This document shows positions 1-12,814 of a stretch of 64,000 nt of DNA, piece by piece. The position numbers and the translations under genes are program-made. The stretch comes from Nymphaea colorata (lineage: Eukaryota > Streptophyta > Magnoliopsida > Nymphaeales > Nymphaeaceae). The DNA is taken from NCBI RefSeq assembly GCF_008831285.2, contig NC_045144.1, forward strand, positions 62,001-126,000, in the 5' to 3' direction. Under the pieces are notes generated by a model. That model was not told the origin of the DNA. It ran no database searches and saw nothing but the letters and a program-made list of their open reading frames with translations. Position 1 is the first letter of the stretch, and each line of letters opens with the position of its first letter.

Positions 1-59
1 TTTCGGTGTGAATTCGGACTATTTTCATCATAACCAGCACACAAAAAATTTTTGCATTA

Positions 60-203
60 GTATGACACATATAAAACCAGGATTAGAGTTCAGGTGGACA
101 AGGGACAACACAAACATATTTGTATTAATGTAACTGCCATAATGAAAGGAGAGTATCCGGCATAAGAAAAGGTATTATAGAAAAGACATATCTTCAAAGA
201 GGA

Positions 204-301
<98 letters not shown>

Positions 302-900
302 GATATTATGAAAGAGTTAAAAAGTCTAAAATAAACATCATTTTTAAAAAAAATCAAAACTACCCCAACCCCATCTTTTTTCTCTGTATATAAAAAAAAG
401 AAACATTTTAAAAGAGTAGAAAAAAGATATGAAAAGGTCAAAAAAGTCTAAAATAAACATTTCTTTATTATAAAAATTGAACATATCAAAACCCCAGCTT
501 TTTTCCACTTCATACTTGTGCGTTTGGATGTGCACACAACTCAATCTCATATCGGGGCTTCGGGTCTGCAGGCGGTGGAGAGAAGAAACTGCACTTTGGC
601 CACCATCATTGTCATGGGATATCGCTTCTTGATTCCTCAATCGATGCGATGCTGTGGATGAGATATCACTTTAAAAAATCTGGAATTGGATCTCCAATTG
701 ATGGACTAGCATTTGCTTATCCATCTATAGGAACAAGTTTTCTCAAACATCTAGGACTTAATTTCTTGCTTAGCTGGGCATCTAAAATACTTATGATGAC
801 GTCTGTGGAGGGCTACATATCTATACGATCCAATATATTGCATGCCGAAGGTTTTATTTGTATAGGTTAAAAGTGAAAACTGGAATGACCACACCTTCTT
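60..900. repeat. Dispersed repeat R1, copy a
   Basis: Diverged but collinear with 6900-7700, and partly with 36255-36395. Shared landmarks are the 'ggacaacacaaacatattt' start, the 'cagcattgtcat(g/c)ggat(g/a)tcgctt' stretch near 600 and the 'gatccaatatattgcatgcc' stretch near 830. No reading frame is conserved between copies, so it is treated as non-coding repeated DNA. An A/T-rich compound microsatellite is embedded at 205-297. Confidence 0.6.
205..297. repeat. Compound microsatellite (TA)n-A(27)-(TA)n
   Basis: About 15 TA units, then an uninterrupted A run of roughly 27 bases, then about 17 further TA units. Length is likely to vary between individuals and to be error-prone in assembly. Confidence 0.95.
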
Positions 901-1039
901 AGGCATGAAGTAACATAAAGCACCCATCTAAATAGATATGTTTTCTCTTCTTCATGGTTCGTAGTTGGTATGTGTTCTGTTTTGTCACTTTCAGGTTTTC
1001 AATCTTTTTCATTGGAGGAAAGAGATCCAGGGAAATTGT

Positions 1040-3010
1040 GTATTGTCACTCACGCTCGGTTAGAACTTCTGCTAAGCATCCCCCATTTTGTCTACCTATT
1101 ATGAAAACTGTATGAGTGTCCCTGCTGCCAAATGACGCCTTAACGGTAGTGGAGCCGCATTGCGGATTTTGTAAGCAATTTCCCATACCAGTCATTGATA
1201 CTTCTTTTTTTTTTTAATTTTTTTTATATACCTTAAAGTTGAACGTTAAACTAGTACTACCCCCCAGTCAGAAATTTGGCTTTGCACTACCCCTTTAGGG
1301 TTCTATTTTTCTTCAGCTTGATATCTAGCTGAAAACCATTTTGGTGATTGTTGGACTCTGCTTAGTTTGAAGACGTGAAGCATAGACTCTCCATCTGACA
1401 TGCACCAAACTCCACAAGTTAGTGATGTACTCCGTATTTTGGTGATTGATTATAACCTTGATTATCTTATCATGCAATCAAGTTGAGAAGTTACCATGTT
1501 CTAAGTTTAAAATATATAGTTTTCCAGTACCTAACAAAAATTCTTGTATAATAATGTAATTGCTCTGCATGAACTTCCAGCAGCCACTGCTTGTGAAATC
1601 AAATAGGTTTTTTGCGTTCGGAAACTGTCGAGGGAGCCCCTCGTTCTATTCATGAGAGATCAAATAGGTAATTAAATATACAAATCACATTAATTAACCC
1701 ACTTTCTATGTCACAATTTATAGACACCAAGATTGGAACATTTTGCCAGGGGACTTACAGTGGCTGGTGACATTAGCTAGTGATGTAACAAGTTCTTGCG
1801 TCATTTACCGAGGATTGCGTGCAACTTTTTGTGTTTTCTGCACCCTTTTCCACAATCCAAGCAATTTTAAGTAATAGCATTTGAATATTCTTGTGTTGAA
1901 GAATCCCAACCACCATTTGATCAATAAGAGAGACATCTTAACATATTCCTTAGGTAACCACAATAAGCGGTGAAAAGTAAGAAGGGAAGTATAGAAGCAA
2001 AGTGTGGGTTGCTGTGTACCATTGCCCCACATCAGTATTGTTGCAACGATGCTGGACCTAGTTGCTGTCACATCGTAGTCCCCACATCAAACCCAGGTCG
2101 GTGACTCACGTGCCCTTCAGCCAAAAATTCTTGGCTCCCCCACTAAAGAAGGGGTTGAGATCACAAGTTGGCAGACTAGTGTGAAATTATTCATGTCATG
2201 AGGAATCAATTTTTTGAAAAGATCATAGTAATTTTGCTTTGCTGGGCCATCCTACATCCTTTGATGGGATATTCATATGATCCATATATTTTACAACATT
2301 GACTGGAAAATAAACGAATGTCATCATACTTTAAACATGTTTAAGGGTAATTAAAATGGGTGATTAACAATCGATTGGAGCGATCATTTCTGAATATTCA
2401 AGTGATTCAAAGATGAACCTCCACGGCTGGATGGTTATTTGTCTGCTTGTTGTCGATAAAAAACATCGCAAAAGATGCATTTGCAACAATCCATTGCTTG
2501 ACCATGGTTTTCCATTATGGAATGCAACTTTTATGACAGTTTTGAACAATACAAAATAACCATCCGAGCACAGAAATAGCTGCCTAATTTCAACACACAC
2601 ACACACACACTCATATATATAAATATATATATATATTCCCACTAGCATTGATTTGTTTGATGCTTCTAGTATTTTTTCTATCTGGGAAGATGCCTAACCC
2701 AACAAATAACAAACATTATCTAAGTCTACAGATGACCTTGCTCAATTATAAGTCTAAACTAGTCATGATTCATTATTTATTTCTGACAATGAAATAAGTA
2801 TATTTTATTTAGGGTTTACCATCACAGAGGCTGATTATGTTGAATTTCAATGAACCTGCAACTAGGGATGAAATACCCCTCTTGTTGAGTGGTAGGATAA
2901 AATACCCCTCTTGCTCACCCGGCACAAGGGAAGATCTCTATAGAGTGTATTTATTTTTTAAATTGGTTCAGTCTTAACACAAAAAATATGGTCGATTGAA
3001 TGCTAGTTGG
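1040..3010. repeat. Duplicated block C, oldest copy C0 (left part)
   Basis: Collinear with 16075-17410 (C1) and 24860-26890 (C2). It starts near 'cactcacgctcggttagaac' and runs through 'gttcttgcgtcatttaccgagg' and a CA/TA microsatellite at about 2593 to the 'gggtctggctcatgg' landmark. C0 and C2 both keep an internal segment of about 670 bp that C1 lacks, so C0 serves as the outgroup that polarises that deletion. No gene is recognised in it. Confidence 0.8.
2593..2637. repeat. (CA)n/(TA)n microsatellite
   Basis: A short CA run passing into TA-rich sequence, inside block C0. The homologous position in 6530-6562, 16969-17009 and 26395-26486 also carries CA-TA arrays of very different length. 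Confidence 0.9.
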
Positions 3011-3789
3011 GTCTGGCTCATGGCAAACATTGACCAAAGAAACACTGGATTTATGAGTCATTTGACCCAAATAATGAAAATGTTTAATTGATAACATATT
3101 TTTTCTGGTCTTATTAAGAAAGAAAATGATGGCTATTAATTACCAAACCCTTCAAGATTTTATCATCTAGCTAGCCCTAGTCTAGCTTCATCCACATTTT
3201 CTTGTCATTTTGTGCCTTCCCAGTGCGCAAATCAAATAAAGTTCTTTCTTTCTATTCAAACAACTTAAATTATTTCTTTCTTTTCCTTTATGTAGTTTAA
3301 ACAAACATAGTTTGAACAATTCTTTTTCTTTCTATTCAAACAAGCTTTTATAACAATTTGTTTCATTCTATTTTCTTTCCTCTCCTTTTCTTCCCAAATC
3401 CTTTCTTTCCCTTTCCATTCTTTTCCTTTTATACTAATTTCTCTCCATCCAAGCAGGTGCCATAATAGGTCAATGAAAAATTTATTTCACAATTGGGATT
3501 GTGTTGCCTAAAGCCTCTCTAAGAGCGAGCACGTTTGAAATGACCTTATATAAGAAGTTACATGGGGAAATAGGTTGCTACTGGTGTACACTTGTAGCTC
3601 CTTCTATCTTGAGATTCAGAACAATCAGAGTGTTGTTAAACTTCTTCACCATTCATCTTATTCCCAAGAAAATTTCAACCATCTTGACTATGTAATGACT
3701 GGTTACTCCTTGGTACTGTTGAAAAACGGACCTGAAGGATCCACTATGTCCTGAAGCGCTCTCCGCTTTCAAACTAAAGTTTCATACTT
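3011..3789. other. Intergenic, pyrimidine-rich, no gene seen
   Basis: Not shared with the C1 or C2 blocks. It includes a pyrimidine-rich stretch at about 3235-3440 with repeated 'tttctttctattcaaacaa' motifs. A 64-codon open frame near 3501 has no recognisable domain and is not called. Confidence 0.5.
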
Positions 3790-3895
3790 CAGTTCTTTTG
3801 CTAAAACAGATCTTAGGATTCGTCGGGCTCGTCTCTCTTTTCCACTCGCCAGCATAGACTACTATTTAAAATAAGAACAAAACATGTAATTCCCG

Positions 3896-3952
<57 letters not shown>

Positions 3953-4800
3953 CTCTCTTCATGCAAGAGAAGTCAAAGGGCATGGAGCTGTTACTCTGTT
4001 TCTTTCTTCCACCACACATTCACTTTCAGTGGTAGACAAGTAAAAAAAGAGAGGAATGACCCCGTTGAATAGAAACCGTTAATTTACATGATATGACGTT
4101 GTTGATATTAAAGTTCCTGTCTTGGTGGGAAAGACGCAGACTTAGAAGTGGAATAGAAAGGCTCGAATCAAAATACTTATGTGAAGTTGGTAGATTGTGC
4201 TTCCCATGGCAATATGGTGGCTATCAAAGACAGGTATTATGAATACCATGGCAACATGAAAAATCCAAATCTGTTACATCAGAAGCAATTGACAGTCTAA
4301 TTTATATGATTCAACATGTGCTAAATATGAATCTTCAAGCAGAAGAACAAGTTTCCGCAACTTTTCATCCTTTTTTATGAAGGAAGTCTCTCACGTATAT
4401 CACCGACTTCAACACAAAGCAGCATCACCACAAAAGCATATAGAAAACACATATGCTAATGAAACCACATCTGAAAGACACCTTGATCGACCAGCTTCCC
4501 TTCCCTATTTTAAAGTTATTCAAAGTACCTACACCACGGTCCTCATGAATCTTCATGGTTGCCGATCGTCACTAGCTAATGCTGGAAGGAATTCCATCTT
4601 TCTGTTTGCTCTCTCTCCTCCCCCTCTCTCTCTCCCCCTCTCTCTAGACGTGCATAAGAACTTAAAATGCGTGGAGCTATCACTTTATTTCTTTCTTCGA
4701 CCACACTTCACTTTTAGTGGTCGAGAAGTCAAAAAAGAGGGAAACCACCCTGTTGAATAGAAACAAATAATTTACATTGATAAGACTTTTCTCAATATTT
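3790..4800. repeat. Duplicated block C, copy C0 (right part)
   Basis: Collinear with 18765-19455, 28265-28990 and 30310-31010, starting at the 'cactcgccag' landmark and ending at 'cactgtcattgaaaattat'. It contains a long (CT)n array that is much shorter in the other copies. No open frame is conserved across copies. Confidence 0.8.
3903..3950. repeat. (CT)24 microsatellite
   Basis: An uninterrupted CT array inside block C0. The homologous position in C1 and C2 has only a handful of imperfect CT units. Confidence 0.97.
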
Positions 4801-4827
4801 TTTGTTATAAAAGAGACAGCACTGTCA

Positions 4828-4833
<6 letters not shown>

Positions 4834-4878
<45 letters not shown>
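4834..4878. repeat. (AT)n microsatellite
   Basis: An uninterrupted AT array of about 20 units at the right end of block C0, directly after 'cactgtcattgaaaatt'. The homologous sites at about 29000 and 31010 are also TA-rich. Confidence 0.95.
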
Positions 4879-4881
<3 letters not shown>

Positions 4882-4973
4882 GTGTGTGTATAACTAATAA
4901 TAGATCATGAAAATACATATCACTTTTTTCTCTTTATTTTTCTCCTAACTATCTATCAAGTTAGATTGGATAA

Positions 4974-5216
4974 CAGACCAACAGACCTCTTACAATATAT
5001 ATATGTAAACAGATAATGAAAATACACACACACACACACTACTTCGATCACAAACAAAAACCAACAGACCTCTTACAATATATATATGTATATATATATA
5101 TACACACACACACCCTACTTGGATCACAAACAAAAACCAACAGACCTCTTACATTATATATATATACACACACACACTATACTTCGATCACAAACAAAAA
5201 CCAACAGACCTCTTAT
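4974..5216. repeat. Minisatellite with a unit of about 70 bp, about 3 copies
   Basis: The unit contains 'gatcacaaacaaaaaccaac' + 'agacctctta' + a short TA run + a CA run + 'ctacttcgatc'. Three units and a partial one are visible. They differ mainly in the TA/CA stretches. A single, shorter relative occurs near 31040-31090. Confidence 0.85.
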
Positions 5217-6370
5217 ATTTGTGTTAAGAAGTGTTCTGAACAAAATATGAATCTCCTAATGTCTTCATTATAAACACTAATTTAATCTAAAAAATGTTTA
5301 AGTTCAAATTACTTTTATAAAAAAAGAATTTTTTCAACTTTTAAAATTTTGATGTTATAAGTGTCATTCCTTTTTTAATTATTATGGTATATTAATAAAA
5401 TAAAAAATAACTAACTTAATGTATGTTTATCACCAAATATATTTTAAGATAGTGCTAAATTATAAAGAAAAGGAATTTTAATATGCCCGGCTTCTGTCCC
5501 TTACCTAAGTGGTATGTCCATTCTTAGGGTTTGCAATAAGTGGTGGAAAACGAAACGAGCTTTAAGAAAGAAGACTTAATTGGGAATGATCCAAATCTTC
5601 CACCAGAAAATACAAAACCATGTATGCCAACATCAAATACAGATGGCACATGGATCTACAACTTCAGTTTAAAGGAATTAGACATTTTCCTCTTGTTGAC
5701 AATCTAGCACAGCTTATGTTACAGAAATTTCCTAATAGCCATCGGTTAGCAAACTAACCACAATATCTTGTTTGCCACTTTATTTTCTCCAGAAACCCCA
5801 AAGGAGGATTTGGTGATGGATACGAAAGATATACATGGGCTCTACTGCATCAACTAAATCGAAGACAAAAAAGGCCACCACCAACAACAATCAAATTCTC
5901 TCGGGCCAACTAAATTGAAGACAAGCAAGGCCAGGAGAAAGACAACGAATGTATTGTCATTTCTTTGCTGTTCTTAATTTGTACTTTGCTGTTTTCTTGT
6001 CATCTATTTTACATTTTTTTTTTCATTTTACATGTGAAAATTGGTTTGAATCAACGTATTTGAATTGTACCAGTTCGTTCTTGGCCCGATATTTCATGAT
6101 TTTATCAACTAGATAGCACTAGCTTTGATCGTCATACATGAAAAGACCACAATACTTAGTCCGTTTCTTGTGAAGTTACATCATGTTTTGCATGTCTCCA
6201 TTTATTTTGTAGCTCTTAAACAATTAATGACATCGACTTTTCTCTATATGCCACAGATTTCTTAAACTCCAAATCTGTCAACCCTAAAAGGTCACTTCTC
6301 TTCCCTATCAAGGTGTAGCTGGGTGTTCCCAGCACGGGTTTTCCATGAGTTCTCAAATGCAACAACCTAG
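5217..6370. other. Intergenic, no gene seen; partly repeated
   Basis: About 5230-5510 is collinear with 31090-31380, and about 5540-5700 with 31590-31830. About 5940-6100 belongs to a dispersed family also found near 10805-10945, 15670-15800 and 24440-24590 (shared 'tgaaaattggtttgaatcaa'). No coding region is supported. Confidence 0.5.
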
Positions 6371-6374
6371 CAAC

Positions 6375-6600
6375 GTCTTCTAGGTGATTGTCACCTTGAA
6401 TCCATCAAAAGATGCATTTTCAATGATCAGTTGCTTGATCATGGTTTTAAATAATGGAATACAACTTTTACAGCAGTTTTTAATGATACAAAATAACCAT
6501 TCCAGCACAAAAATAGCTGCCCGATTTCAATATACACACACAGATATATATATATATATATATGCCACACACCTTAATTAGGTCGTCATGCCACACATCT
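6375..6600. repeat. Partial copy of block C around its microsatellite
   Basis: Similar to 2460-2640, 16830-17010 and 26270-26490 over about 180 bp ('aaaagatgcat', 'ttgcttgaccatggtttt'-type landmarks, then a CA/TA array). The copy stops soon after the microsatellite. Confidence 0.7.
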
Positions 6601-6899
6601 TAATTAGGTCAATGATGCATCACTCATATGCTTTGAGGCGTTCTTCTAGGTGATGCACAGAGACCTCATGCAGATGTGCACCTCTAACAACACTGGTTTA
6701 GGCTACTTGTCAAAGAAAGAAAAATCTGACAGAAGAATATTCCATGCATGACTCTTTTGCAGTCCACATCTTCCGTTAATCTTTCCACCCTAAGAGATGT
6801 TCCAGAATAGAAAAACAAATCAGGCCAAATCAGAGAGAGCAAGAGAGAGAGAGAGAGAAAGAGGGTGATGACAGTTGCTCATGATGAGAGCAATGAGTA

Positions 6900-7700
6900 G
6901 AGAGTGTTCAGCTGAGTTTGGGTGGACATGGGCCAACACGAACAGATTTGCATTAATAAAACAGTCGTAGCGAAAAAGAGTGTCCCAAGAAGGTACTCTA
7001 TATAGAGAAGATATACCTTGTAAGAAAAAGATGACTAAAAAGATTGTTTATATATATATATATATATCCTGTAGAAACGGGTTGTCAAAACATGTTATAT
7101 GTAAAAAATTTGTGTATATGGGTACATAATGACCAAAATATCCGTGTTTATAGTAGAAAAGGAACATTTTAAAAGGGTAAAAAAGGGTAATGAAAAAAAT
7201 AAAAAGTGTAAAATAGACATAGTACGTCATTAAAAAATTCAGAAATAACCCAACCTTCATCTTTTTTCTTATGATACTGTATACTTGTGGATCCACAGAA
7301 GTGTGCAGCAGCTTGATCTCATATCTCATATCGGGCATTGACCAGTTCCAAAAATTCAAGTGGTCCAAGAAGAAGAAAGAGGAGAGGGGGTTGGTGGAGG
7401 AGGAGAAAACTGAACTTTAGCCACCAGCATTGTCATCGGATGTCGCTTGTCGATTTCTTCAATCGATGTGGCTTGAGTTTTCGACGCTGATGGTCAATGG
7501 CGAAGCTCTCTCTAAAGAACGTAGGTGACCTTAGACTTAATTTCTTGCTTAGGTGGGCATTTGAGATCCTTTTAATGATGTACGTGGGGGGCTATATATC
7601 TATATGATCCAATATATTGCATGCCTAAGGTCTGATTTGTACAGGTGAAAAGTGAAAACTGGAAGGAAAGCGCCTCTAACATCACAAAGCACCCATCTAA
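6900..7700. repeat. Dispersed repeat R1, copy b
   Basis: Collinear with 60-900. It is preceded by a GA-rich microsatellite (about 6835-6870). A 106-codon minus-strand frame here is not conserved in copy a. Confidence 0.6.
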
Positions 7701-9080
7701 ATATGCTTTCTATATCAAAATTTTATCCCTCTATACATCTCATTCTTACAGCCAAAACAATACCAAAAGCTGAATTTTTCATTATAACTCGTAACCATTG
7801 AAAGTTGATCAAACAAACTGATGGTCGCTAACATCATCTCTAAGAACTGATTGCCTTCTAACCAATACTTCTGGCTCAAACCAGACGGTTGCTGTAATGC
7901 CCACGTCTTTCTTTTTCTTTTTCTTTATTATCACAAAAATTTTAATAAGAGTATAGGCTATAATTGGTAGATACTGATAAAAATAGTTGAAACTGTCAAC
8001 TATATCATAAAGGGGGCAGTCATGGAAAGAAATGAATGGTTTACCAAATATATACCTAGGTAGAAGTGGTAACTGAATATATTAAAAGAAACTAAAGCTG
8101 ATTGAGGGTAGCTGAGAAGCCTTCCTGAGAAAAATCATTTGGGGGTGTTGCTCACCATGTATTGGCCTTATTTAACCCCATACCTCAGGTTCCCATTTGC
8201 TGCAGCCATAGGGGGAAGGGTTCCAGCAGTTAGAAATTAGGAACAAGTGAGAGCTAACCCTTGTTTTCCTGCATCTTCGGGTGAAGATCAAGAGCAAAGA
8301 GGCACTGGTCCATGTGACTGTTATCCGCAGCTTGGAGGATCAAGAAAGCCAAGGAGCTACGGTGCTGACAGTAAAAAATCAGGGGCTATAGTGTTATATA
8401 GTTTCTTTTACAAATTATCTATATAGGTAGGTATATATATACATAAAGCAAGGAGAATTCTACTTGGTGGGGCTGAAATTATACATGTAAATGAATGTTT
8501 TGATTGCAGCATAGAGCAATAAGGTATGGGAATACTCAGCTATGAGTGCAGCATGTAGCCCTTGTACCTTTGTTGCTTGTAAATATATATATGTATATAT
8601 ATATATATGCATGTTATAGTAGCGAATCTATGTATTTATGCGCCAAGATATGAATAGATGTGTGAAGTGTTATCTGGAAATGATACACAACACTCTTAGT
8701 CTTAGACATCTCTGATTGCCTAAAAATAAATATATATATATATGCATGTATGAGGTGTAATTACGTGTGTGCAGAAAAATAAATGGGTATTTTTTGGGTA
8801 ATACATGAGCTGTTTGTGAAGGAATATATATAATGTGTTACTATGTTCATAATATAGCTATGTGAAGCACAATGTGACACCCTTGTGCTGGAATTGTCCG
8901 TAACATGTGTTTCTAGTTCCATGAAAGTCTAAGTATGCTGAAATTGATGGTATGTGCACATGAAAGTGATTGGAACCAGTTTGAACTGCTGAGGAACTTG
9001 AGGAACTGGGAATGATTCTAGGCAACTCAATAGGAGGTAAACTCTCTTTTAGCTCATCAATAGGTCTAGGTTTAATACAT
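7701..9080. other. Intergenic, no gene seen
   Basis: AT-rich DNA with short TA arrays at about 8590-8612 and 8730-8745. No coding frame longer than about 60 codons and no recognisable motif on either strand. Confidence 0.5.
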
Positions 9081-9089
9081 TCAGATCTG

Positions 9090-10650
9090 GACGACGACTT
9101 TAGCTAACTTGAATGTTTGAGGCCGCAAAAGAGGGACCACAATGAGAGTATAAAAAATTTCTTTCGTAAAAAATAACATGTCTAAATATGATGACATGAT
9201 TAGAGATTAGATTGTTACAAACACAGCCTTTATGACAGCTGCCATACCCAATGAAGACGCAGGTTTGAGCTTTGGGTTCTAGTTTTGAAGCACGTCTAGG
9301 CCCATTCAATGGATGGATGGTACAACCAAAGGTCCTTAGATGACTATATTTGGGAACTTCATGTAAGAGCTTCTCTTATGGCGTCATTTGCAAGTCTGCA
9401 ATAGGTAACCTGTTAATAAGATGAACAGCAGTTTTAAAAGCATCAAACCAAATTTTTTATGGCATATTGGCATGATAAATCATGGTGAGCCCCATTTCCA
9501 CAAGATGCCTATGCTTCTACTAGGATGTGTAAGCGCATGTTATCCATCGACGAATTCCTTGATTTTCAAGAAATGTGCTAAATTCTTTGCTCATGAATTC
9601 TCCTCCTCCATCTGAATGGAAAATTTTAATTTTTGTTTCAAGTTGACACTCTACTATGCTTAAAAAGGTTTTAAAACATGGAAGCGTATCACTTTTCTTC
9701 GACAAAGAAAAGATCCATGAGAAGTGAGAGTAGTCATCAACCATTAAGAAATAATACATGTATCCTTCTTGTGAAACACATGGTGCTGGTGCCCAAATAT
9801 CAACATGTAACGCTTCAAGAGGTTTGGTCGCATGAAACTCAGGTTTAGGAAAATGAATTTTATGCATTTTTCCAAGCACACATGAAGAAGAAAGATCTAA
9901 TTTATGTCTTTCATCAACAGAAATTAAACCAGCAACTTTCAACTAGTTTAACAACTGAAAGTGAGCATGTCCTAGATGCCATAACTAAATGTCTGAGTGA
10001 GAATTTTGAGAAACCAAAGAAGTATTTGCAGTATTTTATTGATCGTCATCTCCAACACTGATAGGATTGCTAGTAGAGTCCTTCCTTTCTCTCGTCCACC
10101 TATAGAGTCCTCCTTTCTCAAGTGGCCCTGTGTGAAGAATCTTGCCCGTCTGCATATTCTTAACAATAAAACCATTAGAGGAAAATTCAATAGAGCATTG
10201 GTTGTCTTTGGTAAACCATGCTACTGACATAAGATTCTTGTGTGCTTTAGGAGCATGCAACACATTTTTCAAAACAGAGGATGACATCTTGCTAGGTTGG
10301 TACACGTTCCGTATATTTTTAATTTGCATCTTACTACCATTGCCAACTATAATAGAATTAGACCATGATTGGGAACTTTACCTTGCACATCTTGTTCTGA
10401 ATTTGTCACATGGTGGGAGGCACTTGTGTCTGGATACCAGACTGAGTCTTGAGTATTGCTGACATTTTCTCGGCTACTAGATGCATTATCAGATTTTCCC
10501 ATGTTGAATGCCGTGGCCATAAACGCTTTTGGAATATCATAGTCGAGCTGTATGATTTCTTCAGCCAAAATATTGACGAAAGACCCACAAATATTATTAC
10601 CTGAAAATTTTTTTGTGGTGGCGAACCCTCTGCTAGGTTAAAAGAATCAA
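9090..10650 (-). pseudogene. Truncated Ty1/copia polyprotein remnant
   Basis: Minus-strand frames read in copia pol order from high to low coordinates. The protease region is at about 10350-10470, where the usual DSGAT/DTGAS active site reads DTSASHH. The pre-integrase region follows at about 10040-10330. The integrase core at about 9520-9870 shows HVDIWAP and FHSDGGGEF, the two aspartates of the DDE triad. The region carrying the third acidic residue (VEMGL) and the KLEPKAQTCVFIGYG segment lie at about 9100-9510. Frameshifts and stops separate these parts. No reverse transcriptase, RNase H or LTRs are visible, so the element is truncated at both ends. It belonged to a mobile element and has no host role. 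Its sequence is unlike the copia element at 58950-64000. Confidence 0.88.
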
Positions 10651-10929
10651 AACTTAGCTGGAAAAATCTTGACATCAGGGCTGGGGCTTGTTCTCTCTAT
10701 ATGTTTGAAGTTGAACTCCTGTCCTCAGAAGAGGGGTTGACCTTTTGGTTGTTGTTACCTCATAGCCATCTAGACATCCTTTGTCTTTCTCACTCCTCTT
10801 TTTTGCTTATATTGTCATTTCTTTGCTGTTCTTAATTTGTAATTTGGTGGTTTTTTGTCATCCATTTGATAATTTTTTTTCATTTTATCTGTGAAAATTG
10901 GTTCAAATCAACCTATTTGAATCGTACCA

Positions 10930-11480
10930 GTTTGTTATCGGCCCGATATTTGATCAAATTATAATTGGCATGCAGAGTTCTATATTTTATTAAATAATCT
11001 TATTCCTAGTCCCATGAGTTCTTTTCAGCGATTGCCTGGGCCTCCTATTTTACACCCCTACGCATGTCCAATGATATTGGATCGTGTAGGTTGGTGCAGG
11101 GTTGGAGTATTTTTTTTATAAAGAAGTGTATATTTTGGAATATTTACTTTTTCATAAACCACTTTTGTCCTTCTAAAAGTCTTTTTTTTTTACTTAGACA
11201 TGTTATTTTGGTTATTAAGTACCCATATGCATAATTTTTCATGCATAAGATCATATAAGACACTAATTTTAGATCCGGCTTTCTATAATGCCCATGCCCA
11301 TGTGAGTAGAGTCAAATGTCCTTCAACTGACATACATAGTGCTTCCAAGCTCCATGATTGCGCTAGTATAGCACGTTGCTCTCGATCCGACCAGGTCAAC
11401 TGGAAACTGAAAGCATGTCATCGTCGTTTAAGAAAAGTCATTCCTGGGATTCAAAGAAAAGTCAGTCGAATTTTTCTCCT
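10930..11480. repeat. Repeat paralogous to the gypsy target site
   Basis: 'caaattataattg' + 'gcatgcagagttc' at about 10955-10980 and 'gagttcttttcagcgattgc' further on match the two flanks of the gypsy element (31850-31874 and 34758-34830). This copy has no insertion and preserves the empty site. 11270-11400 also resembles 35455-35555 ('cataatgcccatgcccatgtgag'). Confidence 0.75.
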
Positions 11481-12814
11481 TTAACTGGCCCTTTTATCCA
11501 ATTAAGACGAACCGATGCGATTAATTTCTGGTAACTAAAACTTACAAGTACAAATTGTTTTGTGTGGATAAAAACCATGACAGTGCATTTGCATTGACCA
11601 GTTGTTTGAGCACGGTCTTTTGAAAGCTGCCTGAAATGTATGAAGTTATTAACATGAACATAACTAAAGTTTGTGCAATTGTGGGTGACCTTATACAGAA
11701 TAGGCTATGTAACTAGGGAAGATCTCTATATTTTAATTTTAATTGGTTATGTCTTAACGCAAAATACAAGGTCGGCCGAATGCTATTGGGCCCAGCTATC
11801 ATTAATTACCAAATAAGAACTTTATTAATTTGTCAGTAGTTTGACCCAAATAATGTCAATGTTTAATTGACACCATATTTTTTTCGTTTAAGATTTAGAA
11901 AAAGAATTATAACCATTAATTATCAGATATTTCATGATTTTGTCATCTAGCTAACTCTAGCTTTTTTCATCCACATTTTCTTTTCCCTGGCCCTGCAAAT
12001 TAATCATCGTCAAAAACATTTTCATAAAATTAGACCAAACTGATAGATATAAATTTCAAAAAAATAACAAAGTATATTATTTTGCAAACATGTATGAAGG
12101 TTATTATAATGTACTGCTGAAGTTGAAAAAAACAAAATCATTATCAATAGAATATTGATAAAAAAAACATACAAAGACAAAGAAAATAGTGTGTGAGCAC
12201 GGTCGTCAGGAAGGGGATGTTCAAGTAATACTGACAAAGTTACTCTTTGATGTAGATTTATTACTTATTCTTTCTACTAAAAGGGATGGCAGCCTAACTC
12301 CCAGCAGAGTTTGCATTGAAAGTGACAAAGAAAATTGTGGTGGTGTTCTTATGTTCGGGTGGTTTGAGAGATCGATTCGATCCTCCTTTGTACATTAAGT
12401 TGTGTTTGATAGTTTGATGTATAGCATTAAAAGGTATGATTTAAAAGATCCTCAGCTTAAACAAACTAAAGATTTATCTAGCATGGATCTTAAATCCATG
12501 TATATTAACAATGATAGATTTAAGGTTGGACGGGGGGGAGTATCGACCTGATCTGGTCCCTGGTGAAACAAATACAACCACAACAATAAAGACATGCTAT
12601 TGGCAACACCTTTTGTCATTGCAAATAAGTTTATTGCCAACTCGCAAAAGACCAATACTCGTCCTTGCCCTTTCCAGTGTTGCCAAAAACGTTTCGCTAG
12701 CCTCAGATCACCTGCCTCCATTTTAGAAGTGCACAGACTGGTCATTCCCAGCTTTTATCTAATGACGTGCCCGTGTTGAGAAAACTTGACAAAACAATGT
12801 AAATATGAAAATTT
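11481..12814. other. Intergenic, no gene seen
   Basis: About 11700-11990 is a diverged relative of 2930-3190 (shared 'gggaagatctctata' and 'ggttatgtcttaac'-type landmarks). The rest is unique AT-rich DNA. Overlapping short frames on both strands near 12450-12780 show no family signature. Confidence 0.45.

Noticed and set aside
175-640. Minus-strand frames of 88 and 98 codons rich in Phe, Tyr and Ile
   Set aside because: They are translations of the TA/poly-A microsatellite and its flank; low complexity and not conserved in the second R1 copy.
4974-5216. Regularly spaced repeat units that could suggest a CRISPR-like array
   Set aside because: The whole unit of about 70 bp repeats, including the TA/CA stretches, with no unique spacers, and the DNA is plant nuclear. 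It is a minisatellite.
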